A DNA stretch of 64,000 bases from Mesobacillus jeotgali (GCF_900166585.1 NZ_FVZC01000007.1:1-64000), one strand, 5' to 3'. Shown: positions 44,957-54,409, numbered from the stretch's first letter. The notes: generated from the sequence alone by a model not told the origin. Program-made: numbers and translations.

Positions 44957-45898
44957 ATGAAAAGAGCAAGAATCATTTATAATCCGACTTCAGGACGTGA
45001 AGTTTTTAAAAAGCATCTTGCCGAGGTTTTGGTGAAGCTGGAAAATGCCGGCTTTGAAACCTCCTGCCACGCAACGACAGGTGAAGGGGATGCGACGCAG
45101 GCTGCGAGGATTGCGGTCGAGCGGCGTTATGACCTGGTGATTGCAGCTGGCGGTGATGGGACGATCAATGAAGTGGTCAATGGCATTGCTGAGCAGGAAT
45201 ACCGCCCAAAAATTGGCGTCATTCCAGTAGGCACAACGAATGACTTTGCACGCGCGCTGCATATTCCACGGGATATCGAGGCAGCGGTGGACATCATTGT
45301 AAAAGGTGAAACGATTCCGGTCGACGTAGGCCGGATCAACGATAAATATTTCATTAATATCGCAGGCGGCGGCAGGCTGACTGAGCTTACATATGAAGTT
45401 CCAAGCAAGCTCAAGACGATGCTGGGCCAGCTCGCTTATTATCTAAAAGGAATCGAGATGCTGCCATCCATACGTGCATCCGAAGTGACGATTGAATACG
45501 ATGGCAAGCTGTTCGAAGGTGAGGCCATGATGTTCCTTGTCGGCCTGACGAACTCTGTCGGAGGATTTGAGCGCCTTGCACCTAATTCATCGATTAACGA
45601 CGGTTTGTTCTCGCTGTTGATCTTAAAAAAGACAAACCTGGCTGATTTTATCAGGATTGCTTCCCTGGCAGTGAGAGGCGAACACATCCATGATCCTGGC
45701 GTAATTTACACACAGGCAAATCGGATTAAGGTGCAGGCGAAGGAAACGGTCCAGTTGAATCTCGATGGTGAATACGGCGGAAACCTTCCAGCCGAATTCG
45801 AAAACCTGTTCAGGCATATCGAAGTCTATGTGCCTCTTGACGAAATCCGCCCAGAAGACCGTCCGGAGAACCTCGAATTGAATTTTAAAGCAGAATGA
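44957..45898 (+). CDS. dagK: diacylglycerol kinase DagK
   Basis: A 313-residue soluble lipid kinase that returns diacylglycerol, left over from lipoteichoic acid synthesis, to phosphatidic acid. The ATP loop is VIAAGGDGTINEVVNGI and the catalytic fold continues GVIPVGTTNDFARAL and SLNLDGE-like VQLNLDGEYGG. ATG 44957 starts the family N terminus RARIIYNPTSGRE; a longer frame from 44918 overlaps the promoter region. It is the B. subtilis YerQ equivalent. Confidence 0.95.
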   Translation: MKRARIIYNPTSGREVFKKHLAEVLVKLENAGFETSCHATTGEGDATQAARIAVERRYDLVIAAGGDGTINEVVNGIAEQEYRPKIGVIPVGTTNDFARALHIPRDIEAAVDIIVKGETIPVDVGRINDKYFINIAGGGRLTELTYEVPSKLKTMLGQLAYYLKGIEMLPSIRASEVTIEYDGKLFEGEAMMFLVGLTNSVGGFERLAPNSSINDGLFSLLILKKTNLADFIRIASLAVRGEHIHDPGVIYTQANRIKVQAKETVQLNLDGEYGGNLPAEFENLFRHIEVYVPLDEIRPEDRPENLELNFKAE

Positions 45899-45900
45899 TT

Positions 45901-45933
45901 GGAAACCACTCCGGTGCTGGGGTGGTTTTTTTG
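45901..45933 (+). terminator. terminator after dagK
   Basis: AACCACTCC and GGGTGGTT pair around GGTGCTG and are followed by seven T. Confidence 0.88.
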
Positions 45934-45955
45934 TGTTTTGAAATAGGGTATAGAA

Positions 45956-46072
45956 GGATATTCCTTAATAAGAGGTTATATTCCTTAAAATTAAAATATA
46001 TTCCTTAAAACTACAGATATATTCCTGGAAAGCCGGACATATTCCTGTAAAGTGCAATTTATTCCTAAATTA
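45956..46072. repeat. degenerate 20-bp tandem repeat (ATATATTCCTTAAAA)
   Basis: Six units of 19-22 bp share the core ATATTCCT, followed by variable bases (TAATAAGAGG, TAAAATTAAA, TAAAACTACAG, GGAAAGCCGG, GTAAAGTGCA, AAATTAAAA). They fill most of the gap between dagK and pncA. Confidence 0.75.
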
Positions 46073-46174
46073 AAATTCATGAATGCATAACTGGCCTTCG
46101 ATATGAAAAATTTGCCTATAAAACATAATTGGAAGAAAATAATAGATAATATGATAAAAGGATGTGGATACATA

Positions 46175-46726
46175 ATGGGGAAGAAGGCGTTGATCAATAT
46201 CGACTATACATATGACTTTGTGGCAGACGATGGACGGCTTACTTGCGGGGAGCCTGGACAGGCGATTGAAGAAAACCTTGTTGGCGTGACAAAGGAATTC
46301 ATCAAAAATGGTGACTATGTGGTTTTCGCTATTGATGTCCATGATGAGGGAGACGATTTCCACCCGGAGACGAAGCTGTACCCGCCTCATAATATCCGCG
46401 GTACGAAGGGAAGAGATTTGTACGGCAGCCTTCAAGAGGTTTATGAGGAAAACAAGGGCCTTGAAAATGTTTATTATATCGATAAGACAAGATATTCAGC
46501 ATTCGCAGGCACGGATTTGGAAATAAAATTGCGTGAGCGGGGCATAACGGAAGTTCATCTTGTAGGCGTATGTACGGATATTTGCGTACTTCATACAGCG
46601 GTGGATGCTTACAACAAAGGATTTAAGGTTATTGTGTATAAGAATGCGGTGGCTTCCTTTGACCAAGTCGGCCATGAATGGTCGCTCCGCCACTTTGAGA
46701 GCTCGATCGGGGCAGAGGTCAGGTAG
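46175..46726 (+). CDS. pncA: nicotinamidase-type cysteine hydrolase
   Basis: A 183-residue isochorismatase-fold enzyme that likely deamidates nicotinamide to nicotinate. The catalytic triad fits: Asp in LINIDYTYDF, Lys in YIDKTRYSAF, and Cys in VGVCTDICVLHTA. A metal-site DVHDEGDDFHPET is present. The ATG at 46175 starts the family N terminus; an upstream in-frame ATG at 46103 lies in AT-rich DNA. The adjacent pncB takes the product onward. Confidence 0.92.
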   Translation: MGKKALINIDYTYDFVADDGRLTCGEPGQAIEENLVGVTKEFIKNGDYVVFAIDVHDEGDDFHPETKLYPPHNIRGTKGRDLYGSLQEVYEENKGLENVYYIDKTRYSAFAGTDLEIKLRERGITEVHLVGVCTDICVLHTAVDAYNKGFKVIVYKNAVASFDQVGHEWSLRHFESSIGAEVR

Positions 46727-46768
46727 GATATCAATTACTTATATCGCAGTAAATTTGGAGGTTTTTTA

Positions 46769-48244
46769 ATGAGTACGAAATTCACGGATGATAGTTTAAT
46801 GCTTCATACGGACTTATACCAATTAAATATGATGGAAACTTACTGGCGGGATGGCGTCCATAATCGCCGGGCAGTGTTTGATTTATTTTTCCGCAAGCTG
46901 CCTTTTGGCAATGGTTACGCGGTTTTCGCCGGACTTGAAAAAATCATCAATTATATCGAGAACTTTGGCTTTACAGAGGATGATATTCAGTATTTGAGAG
47001 AAGAAGGGAAATTCGGTGATGACTTCCTGGCCTTTTTAAAAGATTTAAAGTTCACAGGCTCAATTCGGGCCATGCAGGAGGGCGAAATTGTTTTTGCCAA
47101 TGAGCCGCTGGTCCGGGTCGATGCTCCGCTTGCTGAAGCCCAGTTAATCGAGACAGCGCTTCTAAACATAGTGAACTACCAGACATTGATTGCGACTAAA
47201 GCGTCCCGCATCAAGCAGGTAGTGAAGAATGAAGTGGCAATGGAATTCGGCACGCGCCGAGCCCATGAACTGGATGCGGCGCTATGGGGCACTCGTGCTG
47301 CTTATATCGGGGGTTTTGATTCAACGAGTAATGTGCGTGCGGGTAAGCTTTTCGGCATCCCAATCGCTGGTACACATGCCCACTCAATGGTTCAGGCCTA
47401 CAAGGATGACTACCTTGCTTTTAAAAAATACGCCGAAACGCATAAGGACTGCGTATTCCTCGTAGATACGTATGATACATTAAGGTCAGGGGTGCCGAAT
47501 GCCATCAAGGTTGCCAGGGAATTCGGCGGCAAAATTAACTTTATCGGCATCCGTCTCGACAGCGGGGACCTTGCGTACCTATCCAAGGAAGCCCGTAAAA
47601 TGCTGGATGAAGCAGGATTTAAGGATGCTAAAATCGTGGCATCCAGCGACCTGGATGAGTACACAATCATGAACCTGAAAGCGCAAGGTGCAAAGGTTGA
47701 TACCTGGGGAGTCGGTACCAAGCTGATTACTGCCTATGAACAGGCTGCGCTTGGGGCTGTTTATAAAATTGTGTCAGTGGAACGGGGAGATGGAACGATG
47801 GAGGACACGATCAAGATTTCCTCCAATCCAGAAAAGGTCACCACCCCTGGAATTAAAAATGTATACAGAATCATCAACAAAGCCAATAACCGTTCAGAGG
47901 GTGATTATATCACGCTTGAAGGCGAGAACCCACAGCAAGAAAAGCGCCTGAAAATGTTCCACCCGGTGCACACCTTTGTCAGTAAGTTCGTCACCAACTT
48001 TGATGCCAGGGATTTGCACCATGATATTTTCGAAAATGGAGAGCTGGTGTACGAGCAGCCAAGTTTGGATGAGATCCGCAAGCATTCAAAATATTGCCTG
48101 GGGGTGCTTTGGGAAGAATATACGCGAATGCTCAATCCTGAAGAATACCCGGTCGATCTCAGCCAAAAATGCTGGGATAACAAAATGCGCAATATAGAAG
48201 AAGTGAAAGAAAAGGTCATGGAGATGACTGGAGAGAATAAATAA
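46769..48244 (+). CDS. pncB: nicotinate phosphoribosyltransferase
   Basis: A 491-residue enzyme joining nicotinate to PRPP for NAD salvage. LMLHTDLYQLNMMETYWRDG, EFGTRRAHELDAALWGTRAA and GIRLDSGDLAYLSKEARKML are diagnostic; a histidine in GTHAHSMVQA fits the phosphorylated His site. TTGGAGG precedes the ATG. With pncA it forms a two-gene salvage unit. Confidence 0.96.
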   Translation: MSTKFTDDSLMLHTDLYQLNMMETYWRDGVHNRRAVFDLFFRKLPFGNGYAVFAGLEKIINYIENFGFTEDDIQYLREEGKFGDDFLAFLKDLKFTGSIRAMQEGEIVFANEPLVRVDAPLAEAQLIETALLNIVNYQTLIATKASRIKQVVKNEVAMEFGTRRAHELDAALWGTRAAYIGGFDSTSNVRAGKLFGIPIAGTHAHSMVQAYKDDYLAFKKYAETHKDCVFLVDTYDTLRSGVPNAIKVAREFGGKINFIGIRLDSGDLAYLSKEARKMLDEAGFKDAKIVASSDLDEYTIMNLKAQGAKVDTWGVGTKLITAYEQAALGAVYKIVSVERGDGTMEDTIKISSNPEKVTTPGIKNVYRIINKANNRSEGDYITLEGENPQQEKRLKMFHPVHTFVSKFVTNFDARDLHHDIFENGELVYEQPSLDEIRKHSKYCLGVLWEEYTRMLNPEEYPVDLSQKCWDNKMRNIEEVKEKVMEMTGENK

Positions 48245-48248
48245 TCGT

Positions 48249-48282
48249 AAGGGCTGCCTTCCGAAAAGGAAGACAGCTTTTT
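48249..48282 (+). terminator. terminator after pncB
   Basis: GGCTGCCTTCC and GGAAGACAGCT pair with one mismatch around GAAAA and run into T5. Confidence 0.88.
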
Positions 48283-48366
48283 CAATATATTGTCATCCCA
48301 TAAAAAGGATTTTTTTTATAAAAAAAGAATTATTAGAGAACGAATCTTTTTTAAGGGTGTGGCCAC

Positions 48367-49422
48367 GTGAATGACCAGAAGTGCAAGGTAGATTACGAAC
48401 AGTTCATTCCTAGAGAAACGGGGTTTATTTTCAAGTTTGAAAAAAAAGACGACACCTTTGTTCATACTTTTATTGAAGGTAAACTGGTCGAAAAGATTGG
48501 TTTTTTCCCTGAATTAATTGTCGGGAAAACATTATCTGAGTTCCTTCCTGCTGAACATGCACTCCTCAAAGGAGCCTTTTACGAAAAGGCATGGAATGGA
48601 GAGCATGTCAACTATGAAGGGAGCCTGGGCGGTATTCATTATCTGGCTGTCCTCAGCCCCGTGCGCGAACAAGGAGTGACAGTTGAAGTAATTGGGACGG
48701 CAATTGACATTACGAAGGAAAAAGACAGAGAGAAACACGTCCAGCAAATGGAAAAGCTTTCTGTGGTAGGAGAATTGGCGGCTGGCATCGCGCATGAAAT
48801 CCGGAATCCGCTCACCTCGCTGAAAGGTTTTGCTAAAATCGTGAAGGAGAGTGTAGCTGACCAGAAGCTCGAGCCATACCTTGATATCATGCTGAATGAA
48901 ATGGACCGGATCAATGAAATCGTCAATGAGTTCATGTTCATAGCCAAACCGAAGGAGCATGTGAAATTCCAGGATACCAACTTCAGCCAGCTATTACATG
49001 ATTGTATCCACTTCATGGAACCACAGGCGAACTTAAAAAGTATAAAAATAGAAAGTAAAATAAAGGACGACATGAGCTTGAATTGTGACCGAAATCAAAT
49101 GAAACAGGTTTTCATCAACCTGCTTCAGAACGCAATTGAAGCTACGGACGATAACGGCCACTTTATCAATGTGAGACTCGATGATATGAGCGAGAATTTA
49201 GTCGCGGTGACGATTATAGATAAGGGCTGCGGGATTTCAGAAGCACGATTCAATCGCCTCTTCGAACCGTTCTATTCTACGAAGGAAAAAGGGACAGGGT
49301 TAGGCTTGCTCACTTGTAAACGGATCATTGACCTCCACAAGGGGACTATTGATATTGAAAGCAAGCTCGGAGAGGGCACAACGATCAGGATCAGTTTGCC
49401 AAAAATTCATGGTTGCGAATAG
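48367..49422 (+). CDS. orphan PAS-sensor histidine kinase
   Basis: A 351-residue soluble kinase with no membrane segment. It has an N-terminal PAS-like domain (about 17-115, ending VIGTAIDITKEKDREKH), a HisKA dimerisation helix with His143 (LAAGIAHEIRNPLTSLKGF), and a HATPase domain with N box (NLLQNAIEAT), G1 (DKGCGIS) and G2 (KGTGLGLLTCKRI). The layout is like the cytoplasmic sporulation kinases that feed Spo0F. No response regulator lies nearby. The start is GTG 48367. Confidence 0.88.
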   Translation: MNDQKCKVDYEQFIPRETGFIFKFEKKDDTFVHTFIEGKLVEKIGFFPELIVGKTLSEFLPAEHALLKGAFYEKAWNGEHVNYEGSLGGIHYLAVLSPVREQGVTVEVIGTAIDITKEKDREKHVQQMEKLSVVGELAAGIAHEIRNPLTSLKGFAKIVKESVADQKLEPYLDIMLNEMDRINEIVNEFMFIAKPKEHVKFQDTNFSQLLHDCIHFMEPQANLKSIKIESKIKDDMSLNCDRNQMKQVFINLLQNAIEATDDNGHFINVRLDDMSENLVAVTIIDKGCGISEARFNRLFEPFYSTKEKGTGLGLLTCKRIIDLHKGTIDIESKLGEGTTIRISLPKIHGCE

Positions 49423-49429
49423 CGAAATA

Positions 49430-49467
49430 AAACATGCTTTGCTTCTATTGGAGCAGAGCATTTTTCC
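49430..49467 (+). terminator. terminator after the kinase gene
   Basis: ATGCT-TGCT and AGCA-AGCAT arms pair with a mismatch around TCTATTGG and run into T5. Confidence 0.7.
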
Positions 49468-49541
49468 TGTCTCTCTGTTACAATGAAAGAGTATGTCCCT
49501 CATCATCCCCCCATTTTTTCTCACTGAAAGGAGCCCGCAAA

Positions 49542-51674
49542 ATGCTGCAAAAAGCCCATGAATTATTGCAAACCCATTTCGGCTATTCCTCATTCCGCCT
49601 AGGACAGGAACAGGCAATCACCTCTGTACTCGAAGGAAAGAATACCGTCTGCGTCATGCCGACTGGAGGAGGCAAGTCCATTGTCTACCAAATCCCGGCA
49701 CTCGTGCTGCCAGGGACAACAATCGTCATTTCGCCGCTGATCTCGTTAATGAAGGACCAGGTGGATACCCTCATCCAGCTTGGCATTCCGGCGACATATA
49801 TCAACAGTTCGCTGACTTCAGGTGAAGCTGCGGCAAGGATGAATGATGCGAGGAACGGAAAGTACAAGCTGTTGTACATCGCACCCGAACGTCTTGGTTC
49901 CTGGGAGTTTATTGATGATCTGCAGGATATGGAAATTCCTTTGATTGCGGTGGATGAAGCGCACTGTATTTCCCAGTGGGGTCATGATTTTCGGCCAAGC
50001 TACCTGCAGATTTCAGGATTGGCGGATCGTCTGCCTAAGAAGCCGGTCGTCCTGGCATTGACCGCAACAGCAACGCCAAAAGTACGCGAGGATATTTGCG
50101 CCTCACTAAAAATAAACCCTGAGAACACGGTGATTACAGGATTTGAGCGCAGTAACTTGAGTTTTTCTGTTGTAAAAGGCCAAGATCGCCAGGCTTATTT
50201 GAGGGATTTTATCAAAAAGAATGAAAAGGAAGCTGGAATCATTTATGCAGCAACCAGAAAAATTGTAGACCAACTGTATGAATGGCTGCAGAAAGAAGGC
50301 TTCAATGCGTCCCGTTACCATGCTGGAATGAATGATGAAGACCGAAATCGCGAACAGGAGCGGTTTTTACAGGACGAGGCCACGGTCATGGTCGCAACAT
50401 CGGCTTTCGGAATGGGTATTGATAAGAGCAATATCCGTTATGTCCTCCATTTTCAGCTGCCAAAGAATATGGAGAGCTATTATCAGGAAGCCGGCCGTGC
50501 CGGTCGTGACGGACTGGACAGTGAATGTATCGTGCTGTATTCTTCGCAGGATGTCCAGGTACAGCGCTTTTTGATCGACCAGTCTGCTGACAGAGAGAGG
50601 ATAGCTCCAGAGCTGGAAAAGCTGCAGCAAATGGTCGGTTACTGCCATACCGAGGAATGCCTGCAATCCTATATCCTTCATTATTTTGGCGAGACGGAAA
50701 CAGAACCGTGCGGCCGCTGCGGCAATTGTACAGATTCCCGTGAGACTGAGGATGTCACAAAGGATGCCCAGATGGTGCTGTCGTGTATCATCCGGATGGG
50801 GCAGAAGTATGGCAAGGCGATGACGGCGAATGTTTTGACCGGCTCCCGGAATAAAAAAGTTATTGAGTTCCGCCTGGATAAATTGCCAACTTACGGGTTG
50901 ATGAAGAATCGGAGCACCAAGCAGGTGAATGACCTGATTGAATTTCTGATCTCCCAGGAACTGATTGGCGTTGAGCACGGGACCTACCCGACGATCTATG
51001 TTCCGGAAAAAGGGAAGGAAGTTTTGCTTGGCAAGACGAAGGTGTTCAGGAAGGAAGCTCTGCAGGTCAAGCAGGTTTCGAATGATGATCCACTGTTTGA
51101 AGAGCTTCGGGAATTGCGGAAGAATATAGCGGCTGCGGAAAAAGTGCCGCCATTTGTGATTTTCTCGGATTCCTCATTGAAGGACATGTGCCTCAAGCTG
51201 CCGCTCACGGATGGGGAATTTCTCAATGTAGCTGGAGTCGGAGAGCACAAGCTGCAGAAGTATGGCGCACCATTCATTGAACGAATTATCGAGTTTTGCG
51301 AGGAGAATCCGGATCGGCAGCCTGTTTTGAATGCCGTTTCGGAACCTGTCAGGAAACCGGCGAGGAAGGCTGTCGGAGATTCCCATCTCGAAACCTACAA
51401 GCTGCATCAGGAGAAACTGACCGTAGCCGAGATTGCTGCAAAGCGCGAGCTGGTGGAAAGCACGGTTGAAAATCATATTATCCAGTGTATCCAGCAGGGA
51501 ATGGAAGTCGATTATGAGTTGCTGATCCCCGCCGGGCATATCGATGACCTGGAGCGGGCCGTAGCAGAAGCAGGCCGCGACAGGCTAAAACCTATCAAGG
51601 AATTGCTGCCCGATGAAGTCAGCTATTTTATGATTAAAGCATTTTTGTATATGTCTAAGAAGAAAGTACATTAA
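49542..51674 (+). CDS. recQ: ATP-dependent DNA helicase RecQ
   Basis: A 710-residue RecQ. Helicase motifs: FRLGQEQAI, VMPTGGGKSIVYQIPAL (Walker A), VDEAHCISQWGHDFRPSY (DEAH) and QEAGRAGRDGLDSECIVLY (motif VI). A zinc-binding RQC region (CGRCGNC), an HRDC domain (near 520-590) and a C-terminal helix-turn-helix segment (TVAEIAAKRELVESTVENHI) follow. ATG 49542 follows AAAGGAGC; a longer frame from 49434 would translate a terminator. Confidence 0.94.
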   Translation: MLQKAHELLQTHFGYSSFRLGQEQAITSVLEGKNTVCVMPTGGGKSIVYQIPALVLPGTTIVISPLISLMKDQVDTLIQLGIPATYINSSLTSGEAAARMNDARNGKYKLLYIAPERLGSWEFIDDLQDMEIPLIAVDEAHCISQWGHDFRPSYLQISGLADRLPKKPVVLALTATATPKVREDICASLKINPENTVITGFERSNLSFSVVKGQDRQAYLRDFIKKNEKEAGIIYAATRKIVDQLYEWLQKEGFNASRYHAGMNDEDRNREQERFLQDEATVMVATSAFGMGIDKSNIRYVLHFQLPKNMESYYQEAGRAGRDGLDSECIVLYSSQDVQVQRFLIDQSADRERIAPELEKLQQMVGYCHTEECLQSYILHYFGETETEPCGRCGNCTDSRETEDVTKDAQMVLSCIIRMGQKYGKAMTANVLTGSRNKKVIEFRLDKLPTYGLMKNRSTKQVNDLIEFLISQELIGVEHGTYPTIYVPEKGKEVLLGKTKVFRKEALQVKQVSNDDPLFEELRELRKNIAAAEKVPPFVIFSDSSLKDMCLKLPLTDGEFLNVAGVGEHKLQKYGAPFIERIIEFCEENPDRQPVLNAVSEPVRKPARKAVGDSHLETYKLHQEKLTVAEIAAKRELVESTVENHIIQCIQQGMEVDYELLIPAGHIDDLERAVAEAGRDRLKPIKELLPDEVSYFMIKAFLYMSKKKVH

Positions 51675-51707
51675 GGAAGACGACGCCCGCGGGCTTCGTC
51701 TTTTTTT
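51674..51707 (+). terminator. terminator after recQ
   Basis: AAGACGA-GCCC and GGGC-TCGTCTT form a strong stem with small internal mismatch, followed by seven T. Confidence 0.9.
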
Positions 51708-51812
51708 GTGACTATTTCCGTCGATTCTCTTGCTAAGGATCTTGTTGTGATTTACTTAATTTCGTCAGGTTACATTTAAAGCGTTGTGTACCCCAAAGCG
51801 TCTACCCGCATA

Positions 51813-51967
51813 AGAACCGGTCACACAAATAGCGATATGTCCCCGGTCAGGTGAAAAAAAGGAAAAACCGGTCAAATAAAGAACTAATATGTTCCTCGTT
51901 AGGTGAAGTAAGGGGAAAACCGGTCACATAAAGGAAGGAAATTTGCCCGAACAGACGAAAAGGGTAA
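51813..51967. repeat. three 50-55-bp units (AACCGGTCACATAAA)
   Basis: Three successive units begin AACCGGTCAMAYAAA and contain ATGTYCC and AGGTGAARTAAGG-type segments, with the third more divergent. They lie between recQ and a small membrane-protein gene; nothing else is visible in the 51675-52088 gap beyond the recQ terminator. Confidence 0.7.
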
Positions 51968-52088
51968 CTTACAAGATAGGGTAAGTGCGGGAAAGCTTGC
52001 ATGACTCAAAACTAAATTAAATTAATACTTTTCAGAAAAGTTAAAAATGGTAAAATATAACTAGTGACTTAAGAAAGCTGGTGTTAGG

Positions 52089-52511
52089 ATGCATCCTATT
52101 ACAGTAATTGAGATCTTGTTGGCTGTGGGTTTGGTCTTGCTGATTTTAGTGGGCAGTTATTTTTTGCCCAAGAGAAAGCGAAAAACTGCGATGAAAATTG
52201 TCCTGACTGTAATAGTCATAGAGCTGGCTTTTTTTGCAATCCGCCCTCTTTGGATTGACTATCATCTTGGAAAAAAAACGGAGCAGCTCACCCAACATCT
52301 GGAGGAGAAATACCCTGGAGAGGAATTCAAGATCAGCTATCGAACGAGCCGAAGCTATAATCCTTATCATATGGACGTAAGGTTCGCTAATGAGCCGGGC
52401 TGGAGTTACTCTTATTCTGTCAACGACAATCAGATTAAACAGGTGGGGATAGGTGTGCCGGATGCTGAATTGCCTGAAGAAGGGCTTCACTATGAGGGTT
52501 TGGGAGATTAA
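52089..52511 (+). CDS. hypothetical membrane protein
   Basis: A 140-residue protein with two membrane helices (VIEILLAVGLVLLILVGSYF and IVLTVIVIELAFFAI), the loop between them basic (KRKRKTAMK). A polar C-terminal domain with many Tyr residues (KISYRTSRSYNPYHMDVRFA) follows. I do not recognise the family. It is 61 bp upstream of two ABC permease genes and may share their transcript. Confidence 0.7.
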   Translation: MHPITVIEILLAVGLVLLILVGSYFLPKRKRKTAMKIVLTVIVIELAFFAIRPLWIDYHLGKKTEQLTQHLEEKYPGEEFKISYRTSRSYNPYHMDVRFANEPGWSYSYSVNDNQIKQVGIGVPDAELPEEGLHYEGLGD

Positions 52512-52572
52512 GAGAAAAGTAGGATGAGCTGCTTCATAGCAGCTTTTTTATCATTTTCCAGCAGGAGGCTAC

Positions 52573-53526
52573 ATGGTTTATTTTAAAAAGGCAATCGGAC
52601 AGTTTGTATTATGGATCGTTTGTGTATTTTTGTTTATCGGGATATTGTTTTTGCCGGTTACGACGGACTTCGAGACTGGACCGGGCGGACAGTTTGAATC
52701 CGCTAGCTATGATTATGAGATGGACAAGCATATTGAGAATATTAAAGGTTTTTTTGCTTATATAAAAGAAAACCCAGACCTCGGGGAGTTTGTCCCTGGA
52801 CAGTCGAATGCAGACAGGATTGCGGGCAAAGCGTGGAAGAGCTTGCTTTTGATCGTGCCAACTTTGGGTCTAGCTTATATCTTTGGGGTCCTGAAAGGAA
52901 TCTTTGATTTCCGGATGCAAAAAAGAAGACTGAACTTTCTTGGCAATGGGACGACCTGGCTGTTCATCTCGATGCCGGATCTTTTTTTCATCATCATCAT
53001 TCAGATAGGCCTGATGTTTTTATATGAAAAAGGCTTGTTTTTCCATGTGACGTTGTATGGGAGTGAAAAGCTTGAAACCTATGTGGTTGGGATTCTATTT
53101 TTGCTGATTTATCCTGTATTCTACCTTGCTAATATTACTAATGTGAGTCTGCAGGAGCAGACGGGGAATGATTACATTCGAACAGCGAAATCAAAAGGGA
53201 CTCCTGGCGTGAAAATCTTATTCATACATATTCTGAAAAATTCGTTTCCTAGAATTCTGGCGCATGCAAATACAATCACACTCTATGTCTTATCAAATCT
53301 ATTCATTGTTGAAAAATTGATGAACTTTCAAGGGGCTGCAGATGGGCTGTTTAATGCTGTTCTAAGGGGGACAGGCTTCACGGTGGGGCTGGAAATCATG
53401 GTCGACGGTATCTCGGCAGCCGGCTATACAGTTTTTTTTGCCTCAATCATTTTGGTTTCCAATCTGGTTACACAGATTTTCAAAAGTCTTGTCAGCCCGA
53501 TTTCGCAGGAGATGAATCATGAATAA
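52573..53526 (+). CDS. oligopeptide-type ABC permease (OppB/DppB-like)
   Basis: A 317-residue permease with about six membrane helices, a large extracytoplasmic loop after helix 1 (about 30-85), and the EAA-type loop NDYIRTAKSKGTPGVKILFI for contact with an ATPase. This matches the DppB/OppB class. It overlaps the next permease gene by 8 bp. No ATPase or binding-protein gene is in the neighbourhood, so it must use a distant partner or have changed function. Confidence 0.78.
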   Translation: MVYFKKAIGQFVLWIVCVFLFIGILFLPVTTDFETGPGGQFESASYDYEMDKHIENIKGFFAYIKENPDLGEFVPGQSNADRIAGKAWKSLLLIVPTLGLAYIFGVLKGIFDFRMQKRRLNFLGNGTTWLFISMPDLFFIIIIQIGLMFLYEKGLFFHVTLYGSEKLETYVVGILFLLIYPVFYLANITNVSLQEQTGNDYIRTAKSKGTPGVKILFIHILKNSFPRILAHANTITLYVLSNLFIVEKLMNFQGAADGLFNAVLRGTGFTVGLEIMVDGISAAGYTVFFASIILVSNLVTQIFKSLVSPISQEMNHE

Positions 53527-54409
53527 ATCATTATTATTTGGCTTCATTATTTTGTCTTTTCTAGTTGTCATCGCATTGATAGCGCCATATCTCCCAATCG
53601 TGGATACGTCATTAAAGGAAACAGTGATGAGGCAAAAGGAAGGTGGAGGACTTGAGCTTCCTCCGTTCGGGCCATCAGCTGATTTCCCAATCGGTTCAGA
53701 TGCAAATGGCGTTGATTTATTGAGCAGGGTGCTATTGGGGACGAAAGAAACTTTGTTGACCATATTGGCAATCGTCCTGATTCGGTATATCATTGCCATT
53801 CCGTTGGCGGTGGCGAGTTTTTATTCGGGATTTTTTCACAAAATCCTTATTGTTTGGAATCGGTTGTTCTCTTTCATGCCGCCAATTTTCTTTGTGATTT
53901 TAATTCTGGGCACTCCGTTTATTATTTTTTCAGGTAATCGGTATCTTTGGATCATGCTTGTCCTTGCCCTTATTGAAGTAGGGCGGGTTGCGGACATTTT
54001 TTATCAGGGGATGGTGGATATCTCAAAAAAACCTTATGTGGAAGCAGGGATTGTCTCGGGCTCTTCACCATTGAAGATGCTGAAAAACTACTACTGGCCG
54101 CCATTAAGACCATTTTTCATCGTCCAGTTTTTCTCAGACCTTGGAAGGACGCTGTTCCTCATCGGCCAGCTGGGAATTGTCGGGATCTTCTTGAGCGTCG
54201 AATTCGTTTCCCAACTCGATGGAGCTTATAAAGCATTGAACACCTCCAATGTATGGCCAACCTATTTTGTGGATATCACGAACCATATCTGGTCACACCC
54301 ATGGCTGCCGATCACCGGAACCATTGCAATCGGAATTACCATTTTTGCATTTTCAATGATGAGCAGCGGGCTGCAGAAGTATTTTGACAAAAAGTATAAA
54401 AGAGCGTAA
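53519..54409 (+). CDS. oligopeptide-type ABC permease (OppC/DppC-like)
   Basis: A 296-residue permease with an N-terminal helix (LLFGFIILSFLVVIALIAPY), the DppC-type FPIGSDANGVDLLSRVLLGT segment and an EAA-like loop (KPYVEAGIVSGSSPLKMLKN). The usual glycine of the EAA loop is kept. It is translationally coupled to the OppB-like gene. The substrate cannot be told; B. subtilis-type partners (OppA, OppD, OppF) are absent here. Confidence 0.78.
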   Translation: MNKSLLFGFIILSFLVVIALIAPYLPIVDTSLKETVMRQKEGGGLELPPFGPSADFPIGSDANGVDLLSRVLLGTKETLLTILAIVLIRYIIAIPLAVASFYSGFFHKILIVWNRLFSFMPPIFFVILILGTPFIIFSGNRYLWIMLVLALIEVGRVADIFYQGMVDISKKPYVEAGIVSGSSPLKMLKNYYWPPLRPFFIVQFFSDLGRTLFLIGQLGIVGIFLSVEFVSQLDGAYKALNTSNVWPTYFVDITNHIWSHPWLPITGTIAIGITIFAFSMMSSGLQKYFDKKYKRA

